In this document: one piece after another, positions 1 through 7,436 of the stretch | Layout: the number at the start of each line of letters is the position of its first letter | How positions within the stretch are numbered: position 1 is the first letter of the stretch | Source of the DNA: Lachnospiraceae bacterium | GTDB lineage: Bacteria; Bacillota; Clostridia; Lachnospirales; Lachnospiraceae | DNA: 64,000 nt | Reading direction: 5' to 3' | NCBI GenBank assembly: GCA_017558145.1 | Contig: JAFYWF010000049.1 | Location: 1-64,000, forward strand | Notes under the pieces: model-generated | Database searches by the model: none | Seen by the model: only the letters and a program-made list of their open reading frames with translations | What the model was told of the DNA's origin: nothing | Translations under genes and position numbers: made by a program

Positions 1-127
1 AAGCCCCCCTCAAGATGAGATATCCCAGTCAGTAAGACCCCTTGAAGACTACGAGGTAGATAGGGCTGAGGTGTAAGCACAGTAATGTGTGTAGCTGACA
101 GTTACTAATCGGTCGAGGGCTTATCCA
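1..127 (+). rRNA. 23S ribosomal RNA, 3' end (partial)
   Basis: The window opens inside the last part of a 23S rRNA gene. The conserved run around AGTAAGACCCCTTGAAGACT and the closing segment containing ACTAATCGGTCGAGGGCTT are characteristic of the 3' terminal helices of bacterial 23S rRNA. The 5' part lies outside the window, and the exact 3' end is approximate to a few bases. Confidence 0.93.
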
Positions 128-297
128 AGCAAGTAGGGAAAAAAGGAAATGACAGTTTTGTGCATGAGATGCACAAAATGTGAGAAAGATTTGATATTGG
201 GGGCAAAAATCCCATTGCGAAGCAATTTAGGATGGATTTTTGCATATGCTGCGAAGCAGTAATGTGTTCGGTTTTGAGGGTACATAAAGTACTAGGA
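128..297 (+). other. 23S trailer with two processing-type hairpins; no 5S gene
   Basis: This spacer holds a perfect 10-bp hairpin (156-165 pairs with 169-178, loop GAG). A second hairpin follows, in which GCAAAAATCC near 203 pairs with GGATTTTTGC ending near 243. Neither is followed by a U-run, so they look like rRNA processing stems rather than terminators. No 5S rRNA sequence is recognisable before the terminator at 298, although 5S normally follows 23S. Confidence 0.6.
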
Positions 298-325
298 AGT
301 TCTATCAGTTGATAGAACTTTTTTT
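298..325 (+). terminator. rRNA operon terminator
   Basis: AGTTCTATC (298-306) pairs perfectly with GATAGAACT (311-319) across a 4-base loop and is followed by a T-run. It is a classic intrinsic terminator closing the rRNA transcript. Confidence 0.9.
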
Positions 326-447
326 GTGGAATTTAATACAGAACATAGTAAAAAATGTAATTTTAATTTTTATTAGTTATTTTTGTGTATTTTTAATAAA
401 ATCTGATTAAAAAAAGGCAAAATATTCTGAAATTATAGAAAATATAT

Positions 448-475
448 TTGAAACATAAAGTAAATATGATATAAT
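448..475 (+). promoter_or_regulatory. sigma-A-type promoter for cheV
   Basis: TTGAAA at 448-453 and TATAAT at 470-475 are separated by 16 bases in a very AT-rich stretch. They lie about 70 bases upstream of the cheV start, whose ribosome binding site is AGAGGTGAT at 532-540. Confidence 0.6.
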
Positions 476-543
476 GAACGCAGTGATAAAATTTTGTGAA
501 ATGATAGGTTTTATAGCCTGTTAATAAAATCAGAGGTGATGGT

Positions 544-1443
544 ATGGATACAAAAATTCTTTTAGAAAATGGGACAAATGAATTGGAGGTTTTAGAGTTT
601 AAACTTGACGGTAATTCTTATGGTATCAATGTGGCAAAGATCAGAGAAATTATTACATATCAAGATGTAACACCGGTTCCAAATGCTCATCCAAGTATTG
701 AAGGAATTTTTATGCCTCGTGATACAATGATTACTGCTATTGACTTAAAAAACTGTTTACAGAGAGGTACTTCAGAAGCTGGGGGATTATTTATTGTTAC
801 TAACTTTAATAAATTAGATATTGCTTTTCATGTTGAACAGGTTGTTGGAATTCATAGAGTTTCTTGGAAAGATATTATTAAACCTAACGCAACAATTTCT
901 ACAACAGAAGAAGGTGTTTCTACAGGTATTATTAAAAAGAATGATAAATTGATTATTATTCTTGATTTTGAAAAAATTGTTACAGATATCAATCCGGAAA
1001 CTGGTTTAAAAATTACTGAGATTGATGAGTTGGGTTCTAGAGAACGTAATGATGTTCCAATTTTGATTGCAGAAGATTCTGTTTTATTAAATAAGTTGAT
1101 TGTTGATTCCTTGAAAAAGGCTGGATATACAAATCTTACACGTACCGAAAATGGGGAAGAAGCATGGAACTTTATTTGTGAATGTAGAGAACATGGTGAT
1201 TTGGAAGAACATGTTCAGTGTGTTATTACTGATATCGAGATGCCAATCATGGACGGACACCGTTTGACAAAATTAATTAAAGATACAGAAGAAACAAAAG
1301 ATATTCCTGTTGTTATTTTCTCTTCTTTAGTAAATGAAGAAATGAGAAGAAAAGGAGAAGCGTTAGGAGCAAACGCACAATTATCCAAACCTGAAATTGG
1401 CAATTTGGTTCGTGAAATTGATAAATTAGTTCTTGATAAATAA
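544..1443 (+). CDS. cheV: CheV chemotaxis coupling protein (CheW domain + receiver)
   Basis: This 299-residue protein has an N-terminal CheW-like domain (about residues 15-155) and a C-terminal response-regulator receiver (about 170-298). The receiver keeps its key residues: the acidic pair E177-D178, the phospho-acceptor D230 in TDIEMPIMDG, and K282 in LSKPE. CheV proteins couple chemoreceptors to CheA, and their receiver is phosphorylated by CheA for adaptation; they act in the cytoplasm at receptor arrays. The gene has its own promoter (448) and terminator (1458), so it appears to be a single-gene unit. The start is fixed by AGAGGTGAT just upstream. Confidence 0.93.
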   Translation: MDTKILLENGTNELEVLEFKLDGNSYGINVAKIREIITYQDVTPVPNAHPSIEGIFMPRDTMITAIDLKNCLQRGTSEAGGLFIVTNFNKLDIAFHVEQVVGIHRVSWKDIIKPNATISTTEEGVSTGIIKKNDKLIIILDFEKIVTDINPETGLKITEIDELGSRERNDVPILIAEDSVLLNKLIVDSLKKAGYTNLTRTENGEEAWNFICECREHGDLEEHVQCVITDIEMPIMDGHRLTKLIKDTEETKDIPVVIFSSLVNEEMRRKGEALGANAQLSKPEIGNLVREIDKLVLDK

Positions 1444-1457
1444 TTAGTTACATAGGA

Positions 1458-1484
1458 AGCAGGGAATTAATTCCCTGCTTTTTT
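1458..1484 (+). terminator. intrinsic terminator after cheV
   Basis: AGCAGGGAATT (1458-1468) pairs perfectly with AATTCCCTGCT (1469-1479) and runs into TTTTTT. Confidence 0.9.
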
Positions 1485-1507
1485 AGTGTTGGGAGGAAAG
1501 ATAAAAA

Positions 1508-2221
1508 ATGAATTTAAAAAATATGATTAATGGTTCAGATATGGTTTTAATTGGAATTGGAGAATGTTTCCAGGAACAATTTGTTGCAGTTAAAGCTACA
1601 GAAGAAAAGAATCAAAGTCTTTTCGATGAATATGAGAGAAAAAAATACATAGATAGTTTAGAAAAAGATGAAACGATAGATGCATATAATATTTTGGCTA
1701 AATTATTAGAAGGAAAAAATTATTTTGTAGTAACTTTATGCGATGATGATAAAATTTATAGAAGTAATCTTAGGACAGATCGAATTGTAGCTCCATGCGG
1801 AACTTATTCGAAATTACAATGTGAGAATGTTTGCAGTGAAGAAATCTATAATGTTGATGACTATATAGCTGAGTTGGAAAAAGGGGAAAAAATTTTGTGT
1901 CCAAAATGTGGTGCAAGATTAGTTATGAATCGAATTTCAAATAGAAAATATAGTGAAGAGGGTTATTTGAAAAAATGGGAATTGTATATGAAATGGTTGC
2001 AAGGAACGTTAAATCGCAATGTAGTTATTATAGAATTGGGAGTAGGTATGAAATATCCTTCTGTAATTCGTTGGCCATTTGAAAAGGTTGCTTTTATTAA
2101 TCAAAAAGCTAGATTTATTAGAGTACATGATTATTTATATCAATTAACAGAAGATTTAAAAGAAAAAGGTACTTCTATAGAAGAGAATCCTATTGTTTTC
2201 TTGAGAAATCAAATTGTGTAA
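1508..2221 (+). CDS. divergent sirtuin-like (Sir2-type) protein
   Basis: This 237-residue protein lines up by eye with the second half of bacterial Sir2 deacylases. YFVVTL resembles the 'VVTxNVD' strand, a cysteine pair (about 109-114) plus CPKCGARL (about 137) look like the structural zinc site, and a late IELGVGMKYPSVIRWPF matches the 'ELGVGxNTP' strand of macrodomain-linked sirtuins. The N-terminal Rossmann loop is only weakly kept (LIGIGECF rather than GAGxS), and the catalytic HG is not obvious, so NAD binding or catalysis may be lost. It has a good site (GGGAGGAAAG) and is followed by the acidic membrane protein and the original hisH start. A pseudo-enzyme is as likely as an active one. 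Confidence 0.6.
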   Translation: MNLKNMINGSDMVLIGIGECFQEQFVAVKATEEKNQSLFDEYERKKYIDSLEKDETIDAYNILAKLLEGKNYFVVTLCDDDKIYRSNLRTDRIVAPCGTYSKLQCENVCSEEIYNVDDYIAELEKGEKILCPKCGARLVMNRISNRKYSEEGYLKKWELYMKWLQGTLNRNVVIIELGVGMKYPSVIRWPFEKVAFINQKARFIRVHDYLYQLTEDLKEKGTSIEENPIVFLRNQIV

Positions 2222-2317
2222 ATAAATATATTATGTTAAACTATCCAAAGAAGAATAAGCGAATAAGAATTTATTTAGAAATAAAAAAGGTGAAGTATAA
2301 GCCATTGGAGGGTATTC

Positions 2318-4114
2318 ATGAAATCAAATGAAGATTATTTGGACGAGCTGTTAAAATCAATGAATACAGGTAGTGAAAATAATTCTGCAATTAATAGATT
2401 ATATACTGATGCAGAGATAGAAACTGAATTAGGAAATGATTTAAATAGTGAATTAGATTTCGTATTAAATAATGGTGGCATATTGGATGAAGATATAAAA
2501 GAACTAGAACCAGGTGCGATTGAAGAAAATATATCAGTAGATGTTGGGATATCAGAAGATATCAATGAAGATGTGGTTATACAGACATCACAAGCTGATA
2601 TGGGAACTGGAAAAATGGATCAGTCTATGATAGATGCTTTACTTGCCGGGACACAGATTGCTCCAGAACCAAATCCGGAAGTAGTAAAAGAATTGGAAGA
2701 TTTATTTTCAATTAAAGAAGGTATGGGTGAGTTGGAAACTTTGGAGGATATTGATTCTGAATTAAACTCAGAGTCTCAGTCTGTATTAGCTCAATTAATG
2801 GAGGAAATGCACGAGGAAGCAAAGAATAGTAACGAAATTGATTTTTCTGATGATGATCTTATGTCTGAATCTGATATTGAAACCTTGTTAAGTGCTGCTC
2901 AAAATACAGATGTAGATTTGTATAATGATGAGGTTATTTCATTTGATATTACAAATGAGACTGATATGGCAGAGATAGAAGCATTACTTAATATGTCAGA
3001 TAATGATGTTGTATTGGATGAAAATGAGGCCCTTTTGCAGATGCTTGAAAATGCTGAGAATGACATTACGCCTATCGAATCAACAAACATAGATGATATT
3101 GATTTTTCACAGATAGAAAAAGATTTAGATATAGCTTTTGCAGAAAATGCTGAAGAAGCAGTTGATAATTCCGGACAGGAAGATAAGAAGAAGGAAAAGA
3201 AAGAAAAGAAAGCCAAAAAAGAAGGAAAGGGAAATATTTTTACAAAAATATTTTCTATGTTAATGGAAGAAGTTCCAGAGGAAGAAAAGTCAGAAGGAAC
3301 TGAAGATGTAAAACTTTCTGATGAAAATAAAAAGATTTTGGATGAACTAGATCAGGAAGAAGACTCTAAAATTAAAGTCAAAGAGAAGAAAAATTCAAAA
3401 GATAAAAATAAGAAAACAAAAGATAAAAAGTCGAAAGATAAAAAGTCGAAAAAAGAGAAATCTAAAAAAGAGAAGAAGCCTAAAAAGGAAAAGAAAGTAA
3501 AAGTACAGGATACTTATATTCCGGAAAAGAAAATTCCAAGAAAAAAAGTTATTGTTACTTTTATATTTGGATTTTCCATTTTGACATTGATTCTTTTAAT
3601 TGATTTATTGATTCCGCCAATGATTAATCTTAGTGCAGCTAGAAGTGCCTATGATAAAGGAGATTATTATGAGGCTTATAAAGGGTTTTATGGAGAAAAA
3701 TTGTCAGAAGAAGATGAAGTAAAATTTCAGGCATCAACAGTAATCATGCGAATGCAGAGCAATTTGGATGGATATGATAATCATATTAAAATGAATAATG
3801 AAATTATGGCAATTCATTCACTTTTAGAAGGTGTACATATTAAATTTGAAGCGTTTACAAAAGCGGAAGAGTTAGGGGTTCTGACACAAATAAGTGAAAT
3901 ATATAATAGAATATTAGAAATTTTAAATCAAAATTATCATATATCAGAAGAGGATGCTTTAGAATTAATTAACGAAGAAAGTGATGCGGTATATACTAGA
4001 AAGTTGGAAGCTTTGGCAGAAGGTAGAACATATTCAGGTGGTGATTCTGAGGGAATTAGTAAGGAAGATGTTCTTCCACAGGAACAGGAATTGTTTGAAA
4101 ATGAAGCAGAATAA
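2318..4114 (+). CDS. acidic, Lys-rich-linker membrane protein of unknown function
   Basis: The family is not recognised. In this 598-residue protein, residues 1-285 are strongly acidic and low in complexity. About 290-405 contain Lys-rich (KKEK-type) tracts. A single membrane segment lies at about 412-435 (FIFGFSILTLILLIDLLI). The remaining 160 residues are helical and repeat-like (ARSAYDKGDYYEAYKGFYG resembles a TPR hairpin). The layout suggests a long cytoplasmic N-terminus and an external C-terminal domain, or the reverse. The start follows GGAGG at 2307. The original hisH start lies 21 bases downstream, so before the element arrived this gene probably read into hisHF. Confidence 0.8.
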   Translation: MKSNEDYLDELLKSMNTGSENNSAINRLYTDAEIETELGNDLNSELDFVLNNGGILDEDIKELEPGAIEENISVDVGISEDINEDVVIQTSQADMGTGKMDQSMIDALLAGTQIAPEPNPEVVKELEDLFSIKEGMGELETLEDIDSELNSESQSVLAQLMEEMHEEAKNSNEIDFSDDDLMSESDIETLLSAAQNTDVDLYNDEVISFDITNETDMAEIEALLNMSDNDVVLDENEALLQMLENAENDITPIESTNIDDIDFSQIEKDLDIAFAENAEEAVDNSGQEDKKKEKKEKKAKKEGKGNIFTKIFSMLMEEVPEEEKSEGTEDVKLSDENKKILDELDQEEDSKIKVKEKKNSKDKNKKTKDKKSKDKKSKKEKSKKEKKPKKEKKVKVQDTYIPEKKIPRKKVIVTFIFGFSILTLILLIDLLIPPMINLSAARSAYDKGDYYEAYKGFYGEKLSEEDEVKFQASTVIMRMQSNLDGYDNHIKMNNEIMAIHSLLEGVHIKFEAFTKAEELGVLTQISEIYNRILEILNQNYHISEEDALELINEESDAVYTRKLEALAEGRTYSGGDSEGISKEDVLPQEQELFENEAE

Positions 4115-4134
4115 GTAATTAGGAGAATGTAATT

Positions 4135-4191
4135 ATGGTGGCGATTATTGATTATGATGCCTATCATAACGAAAAGAATGTAGTAAAATAA
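4135..4191 (+). pseudogene. hisH: stranded 5' end of the native hisH
   Basis: A good ribosome binding site (AGGAG at 4121) and ATG begin MVAIIDYDA, identical to the first nine residues of the intact hisH at 43851. After the ninth codon the reading frame runs into unrelated DNA and stops nine codons later. This is the host's original hisH start, cut off by insertion of the element. It may still be translated as an 18-residue peptide. Confidence 0.88.
4147..4161 (+). repeat. left attachment-site core (attL)
   Basis: ATTGATTATGATGCC is repeated exactly at 43863-43877. Left of the core the two copies differ only at third codon positions of hisH; right of it they are unrelated. This places the strand exchange within these 15 bases, in codons 5-9 of hisH. 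Confidence 0.85.
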
Positions 4192-4229
4192 GGGAATTTT
4201 GAGTATAAGATGATAAAAATTTCAAATTA

Positions 4230-4249
4230 TACTAATTATTTACTAATTA
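4230..4249 (+). repeat. left integrase arm-type repeats
   Basis: TACTAATTA occurs at 4230-4238 and 4241-4249, one helical turn (11 bases) apart. The same 9-mer with the same 11-base spacing occurs at the other end (43717 and 43728) plus an inverted copy at 43696. Their terminal position and phasing fit binding sites for the integrase N-terminal domain. Confidence 0.6.
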
Positions 4250-4300
4250 CAGTGCCTTGAATGTGTATTTTAAAACTAAATATTAAAAATTTGGACATCT

Positions 4301-4348
4301 AAATAAGTCCCATATACTTGTAGAAATGTGAGTATGTGGGGCTTATTT
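4301..4348. repeat. 18-bp hairpin near the left end
   Basis: AAATAAGTCCCATATACT (4301-4318) pairs along its whole length with 4331-4348, with two G-U wobbles across a 12-base loop. There is no T-run, so it is not a standard terminator. It may shield the element from read-through of the upstream operon or be a protein-binding site. Confidence 0.55.
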
Positions 4349-4501
4349 ATGTGCCTAAATTTAGAAGGCATAAATTATTGTAATGGGATATTAATGGTAA
4401 ATTCTTAAGCTTCACAGAGCGTCAGAATAGGCTAATAGTACTTATGATTTAAAATACCCATTTCATTGACAAATTTATCATAGAAGGAGGAATATAAAAA
4501 T

Positions 4502-4585
4502 GTGAAAGCAGATGATTTTAAGACTGCCGCCATGTAATCAAAAAGTGAAGCTGACTTAATAAATGTAGAAATTATAAAAATTTAA
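4502..4585 (+). pseudogene. small gene remnant with in-frame stop
   Basis: A strong AAGGAGG at 4484-4490 precedes a GTG that opens KADDFKTAAM. The frame is interrupted by TAA at 4535 and then continues as a sensible SKSEADLINVEIIKI until the stop at 4583. This looks like a 27-codon gene killed by one nonsense mutation, but it is short enough to be chance. Confidence 0.3.
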
Positions 4586-4599
4586 TATAGATTTTATCG

Positions 4600-4633
4600 G
4601 AGACAGTATGAGGTATCTGCTGTCTCTTTTATT
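4600..4633 (+). terminator. intrinsic terminator upstream of the HNH/AP2 gene
   Basis: GAGACAG (4600-4606) pairs with CTGTCTC (4620-4626) and is followed by TTTTATT. It lies over a possible ATG at 4608, which argues against that codon being a gene start. Confidence 0.65.
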
Positions 4634-4667
4634 ATGCAGAAAAATTAAAGGAGTTGATTATCAAAAA

Positions 4668-5933
4668 ATGGACGAGACAAAGATATGTAAGAAATGCGGA
4701 AGGATATTACCGATAAGTAATTTTAGATTAATGAAAGGACAGTTTAATAACCCCTATTATTTGGGACATTGTAAAGAATGCGAATATAAAAGTCAACGTG
4801 CATATTTAGAAGAAAAGAATAAGATAAGATTTTCGGATGATTTACAAATACTTATAGAAAGAAAATATAAAACAATTAAAAAAGAACGAATATTAGATAT
4901 ATCAGATATAGATATTATTCCCATTGGCACAGATGAAACATTTGTTAAACTGATGGATTGTAAGAATGTTTGGTTTTCTAACTACGGAAGAGCTATTCGT
5001 TATTCAAACGGCAGATATAATTTATTACAAGGAGCGTATGACAACTATGGTGCATTGCGTTATTCTGTACAGAAAAATGTTATAGATAATGATAAATGGG
5101 TGTATAAGAGTGTGAACTTATATGCAGCCAAAACAGTAGTTGAAGAATTTATAGTTAATCCCGATAAAGCAAATAATATTTACATATGGCATAGTGGATA
5201 TGATAAGCAGGATAATTATTTCCGAAATTTATATCCATTAAATCAGGATCAATACAGAATTGTTAAAAAACATTACAATGAAACTGGTGATGATTCAGAA
5301 GAATTTATCTTGAAAGTTATGAATGATATCCGATATAAACCTGAGAACTGGAGTCTGAAATGTTTAGAGCCTATTATGTGCGGTATTGGTTATCGTGGAA
5401 GTGATGATGTAGACTGTAGGTGTGAATCTTATCTAAGATGGCATGACATGATAAATCGTTGTTATAATGATAAATTTCATGAAAGGAGTCCACAATATAA
5501 AGGATGTACAGTATGTGAGGAATGGCTGAATTACAGTAATTTTAAAGTATGGTATGACCAGAATAAGATAAAAGGTATGTCATTGGATTTGGATAAGGAT
5601 ATTCTCTTTAAAGGAAATTTAGAGTATAGTCCGGCTACAGTTGCATTTTTTCCTCATGTAATTAATACTTTGTTTGTTAATGGCAAGAAAAATAGGGGAG
5701 ATTATCCAGTAGGAGTACATTGGGACGAAGAGAAAAACAAATATCGTGCAGAAATGTCTTTTGCAGGAGAAACAATTAGGTTGGGGAGATTTGATACTAT
5801 GGAATCTGCTTTTGCAAGATATAAGGAATATAAAGAAGATTTTATTAAGGATATGGCGGAATTGTATAAGGATAAAATACCCGACAAAGCGTATCAAGCT
5901 ATGATAAATTGGATTGTGGATGTTACAGATTAA
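4668..5933 (+). CDS. HNH-like protein with zinc ribbon and AP2 domain
   Basis: This protein of 421 residues begins at ATG 4668; AAAGGAG at 4647 is the nearest ribosome site, with rather long spacing. A zinc ribbon lies at the N-terminus (CKKCG ... CKEC, about 8-41). A phage-HNH-like segment in the second half (RWHDMINRCYN ... CTVCEEW ... DLDKDI) resembles the WxxMxxRC..P.Y..C.VC.EW pattern. The C-terminus has an AP2/ERF-type DNA-binding domain (GVHWDEEKNKYRAEMSF ... LGRFDTMESA, about 345-395). HNH-AP2 proteins are often free-standing homing nucleases of phages. Here it is the first gene of the element. Whether the nuclease residues are complete cannot be settled by eye. Confidence 0.72.
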   Translation: MDETKICKKCGRILPISNFRLMKGQFNNPYYLGHCKECEYKSQRAYLEEKNKIRFSDDLQILIERKYKTIKKERILDISDIDIIPIGTDETFVKLMDCKNVWFSNYGRAIRYSNGRYNLLQGAYDNYGALRYSVQKNVIDNDKWVYKSVNLYAAKTVVEEFIVNPDKANNIYIWHSGYDKQDNYFRNLYPLNQDQYRIVKKHYNETGDDSEEFILKVMNDIRYKPENWSLKCLEPIMCGIGYRGSDDVDCRCESYLRWHDMINRCYNDKFHERSPQYKGCTVCEEWLNYSNFKVWYDQNKIKGMSLDLDKDILFKGNLEYSPATVAFFPHVINTLFVNGKKNRGDYPVGVHWDEEKNKYRAEMSFAGETIRLGRFDTMESAFARYKEYKEDFIKDMAELYKDKIPDKAYQAMINWIVDVTD

Positions 5934-6077
5934 AAATATTTGTATGGTTTGGGTTAAGTGCAAAGAGTTTGTGTTCGACTATATTTATGCGGTATGAAAT
6001 GAGATATATTAGGGCTAAATATAGAAATAGAAAGATATTCATGATATAATATATTTAGAAAACTAAGGAGAAATGAT

Positions 6078-6674
6078 GTGAAGTTATATCACGGAACGAA
6101 TTGTAGTTCAGCAATGAACATTGTAAATAATGGTATAGATTTAAAATATAGTAAGCCATATCTAGATTTCGGGGCAGGATTTTATACGACAACAAGTTAT
6201 GACCATGCGGCGAGATTAGCAATAAGAGTAACCAACAAATATAATAGTAGATATAAAAAGAATGAGTTACCATATATAGTTGAAGTTGATTTCAAATTTT
6301 CTAAAGATATAGAATTGTCAACAACAACATATCCTCATAATTCTAAGAAGTGGGGAGAATTTGTATTGAATAATCGCTTGACACCTGAAATACTAATGAA
6401 ATATAGTATAACAGAGCATAATCAAGACGCAAGATATGATGTGTGCGTTGGTGAAATTGCGGATGGTAGTATTACCAATATTGCGTATGAGGTTAATAGT
6501 GGTAGAATTATGCCAGATGAAGTTGATTATAAAAAATTCTTAAGAGACAATGGAGAAGTATACTCACAACAATATTCTTTTCATACATCAAAAGCGGTTT
6601 CTTGTATAAAGGTATTATCATGTGGTACAATAAAAAATATAAATAAATATAGTAAAGTAATGAGAGGTAGGTGA
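6078..6674 (+). CDS. DUF3990-like ADP-ribosyltransferase toxin
   Basis: The start is GTG at 6078, behind AAGGAG (6065-6070); a TATAAT lies at 6045. In this 198-residue protein the N-terminal LYHGTN, the DFGAGFYTTTS segment (about 34-44) and the later YDVCVGEIADG (about 118-128) match the DUF3990 pattern (YHG..., DFG.GFYTT, D.viG.vAD). DUF3990 is related to ADP-ribosyltransferase toxins. The next gene starts beside its stop codon, as in toxin-antitoxin operons; DUF3990 genes are commonly paired with a small DUF3791 protein. The target is unknown. Confidence 0.72.
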   Translation: MKLYHGTNCSSAMNIVNNGIDLKYSKPYLDFGAGFYTTTSYDHAARLAIRVTNKYNSRYKKNELPYIVEVDFKFSKDIELSTTTYPHNSKKWGEFVLNNRLTPEILMKYSITEHNQDARYDVCVGEIADGSITNIAYEVNSGRIMPDEVDYKKFLRDNGEVYSQQYSFHTSKAVSCIKVLSCGTIKNINKYSKVMRGR

Positions 6675-6679
6675 ACGGT

Positions 6680-6898
6680 ATGACTAATGCAGAAATAAAA
6701 GAATTTAAAAAATATGTAAAAGAGACATTAATGAAAAAATATAATATGAATGAAATTGAAGCGGCACGTGCTGTTCGCAATTCATATATGTCTCAAGCGT
6801 TGAAATTGGATAAAGATTTTGTAGAGCATGATACAGTGGAAGAATGGGCAGATATTATATTTGATGAAATAAATAGTGAAGAATTATTAATGATGTAA
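6680..6898 (+). CDS. DUF3791-like small protein, probable antitoxin
   Basis: This protein of about 72 residues is acidic and all-helical by appearance. I chose ATG 6680, behind AGGTGA; a GTG at 6671 overlapping the toxin's stop is the alternative. The phrase MKKYNMNEIEAARAVRNS resembles DUF3791, which usually neighbours DUF3990. A strong terminator follows, so the two genes form a closed unit. The antitoxin role is inferred from context only. Confidence 0.6.
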   Translation: MTNAEIKEFKKYVKETLMKKYNMNEIEAARAVRNSYMSQALKLDKDFVEHDTVEEWADIIFDEINSEELLMM

Positions 6899-6912
6899 AA
6901 AGAATCATAGAC

Positions 6913-6953
6913 AAGGCATATTAGGTAGAGATACTTAGTATGCCTTATTTTTT
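6913..6953 (+). terminator. terminator after the toxin-antitoxin pair
   Basis: AAGGCATA (6913-6920) pairs with TATGCCTT (6939-6946), the inner bases extend the stem with wobbles, and a long T-run follows. Confidence 0.88.
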
Positions 6954-7086
6954 TCGATTTTCATGGGATGAGAGAGATGAATGTTTGTCCGTCTGATTTT
7001 TACTCTATACCTTTATATATCGGGTACTTAAATCCACGGAATTTTAACATACCCCCTCTCCTATGTAGTAGGTACTTAATCGGTGC

Positions 7087-7123
7087 TTATGTAAATGGTA
7101 GCCCCCTATGGTAGTTTACATAA
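7087..7123. repeat. inverted repeat with internal direct repeat
   Basis: TTATGTAAA (7087-7095) and TTTACATAA (7115-7123) are perfect inverted repeats enclosing two direct TGGTAG copies around CCCCCTA. It sits in a gene-free stretch (6954-7171). This could be a protein-binding site, an origin or an oriT-like hairpin, but no relaxase gene is visible. Confidence 0.4.
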
Positions 7124-7171
7124 TAATGGTTTGAAATTTATATATTCGGTGTTAAAAAATGGGAGTAGTCT

Positions 7172-7356
7172 ATGGATGGAACACCTATAGCCTTTTCAGA
7201 AAGACAAAATGCTTTTAGAAATGTATTGCACCCCCGATACCTTTAGGAGACTATATTGCTTACAAAAAAGCATTGAAAACGGCTCATTTTCACAACTTAT
7301 TTCCGTACCCTAAGAAGATTACACCAAAGCCAAAACAAGCCGAAAATACCGCCTAA
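7172..7356 (+). pseudogene. small gene broken by a frameshift in a C5 run
   Basis: GGGAG precedes ATG 7172, which opens MDGTPIAFSERQNAFRNVLH and stops at 7246. One extra base at the C-run 7231-7235 would move translation into a frame that continues PLGDYIAYKKALKTAHFHNL and ends at TAA 7354. The two halves read as one protein of about 61 residues. It is either a degraded gene or a slippage-decoded one; the function is not recognised. Confidence 0.45.
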
Positions 7357-7399
7357 AACGTGCAAAAAGTCTCATAATAGGACTATAAGAACATAAGAA

Positions 7400-7436
7400 A
7401 AGGTTGAGAGTTTGATGCTCCCAACCTTATTTTTTT
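7400..7436. terminator. bidirectional terminator
   Basis: AAGGTTG (7400-7406) pairs with CAACCTT (7422-7428), with GAG/CTC extending the stem inward and T7 following. It lies between a plus-strand remnant and the end of the minus-strand ardC-like gene, where it can serve both. Confidence 0.8.

Noticed and set aside
6956..7430. Possible oriT (CCCCCTA motifs and inverted repeat)
   Set aside because: No relaxase, mobilisation or coupling-protein gene is visible anywhere in the element, so a transfer origin cannot be supported. Kept only as an inverted repeat and a broken gene.
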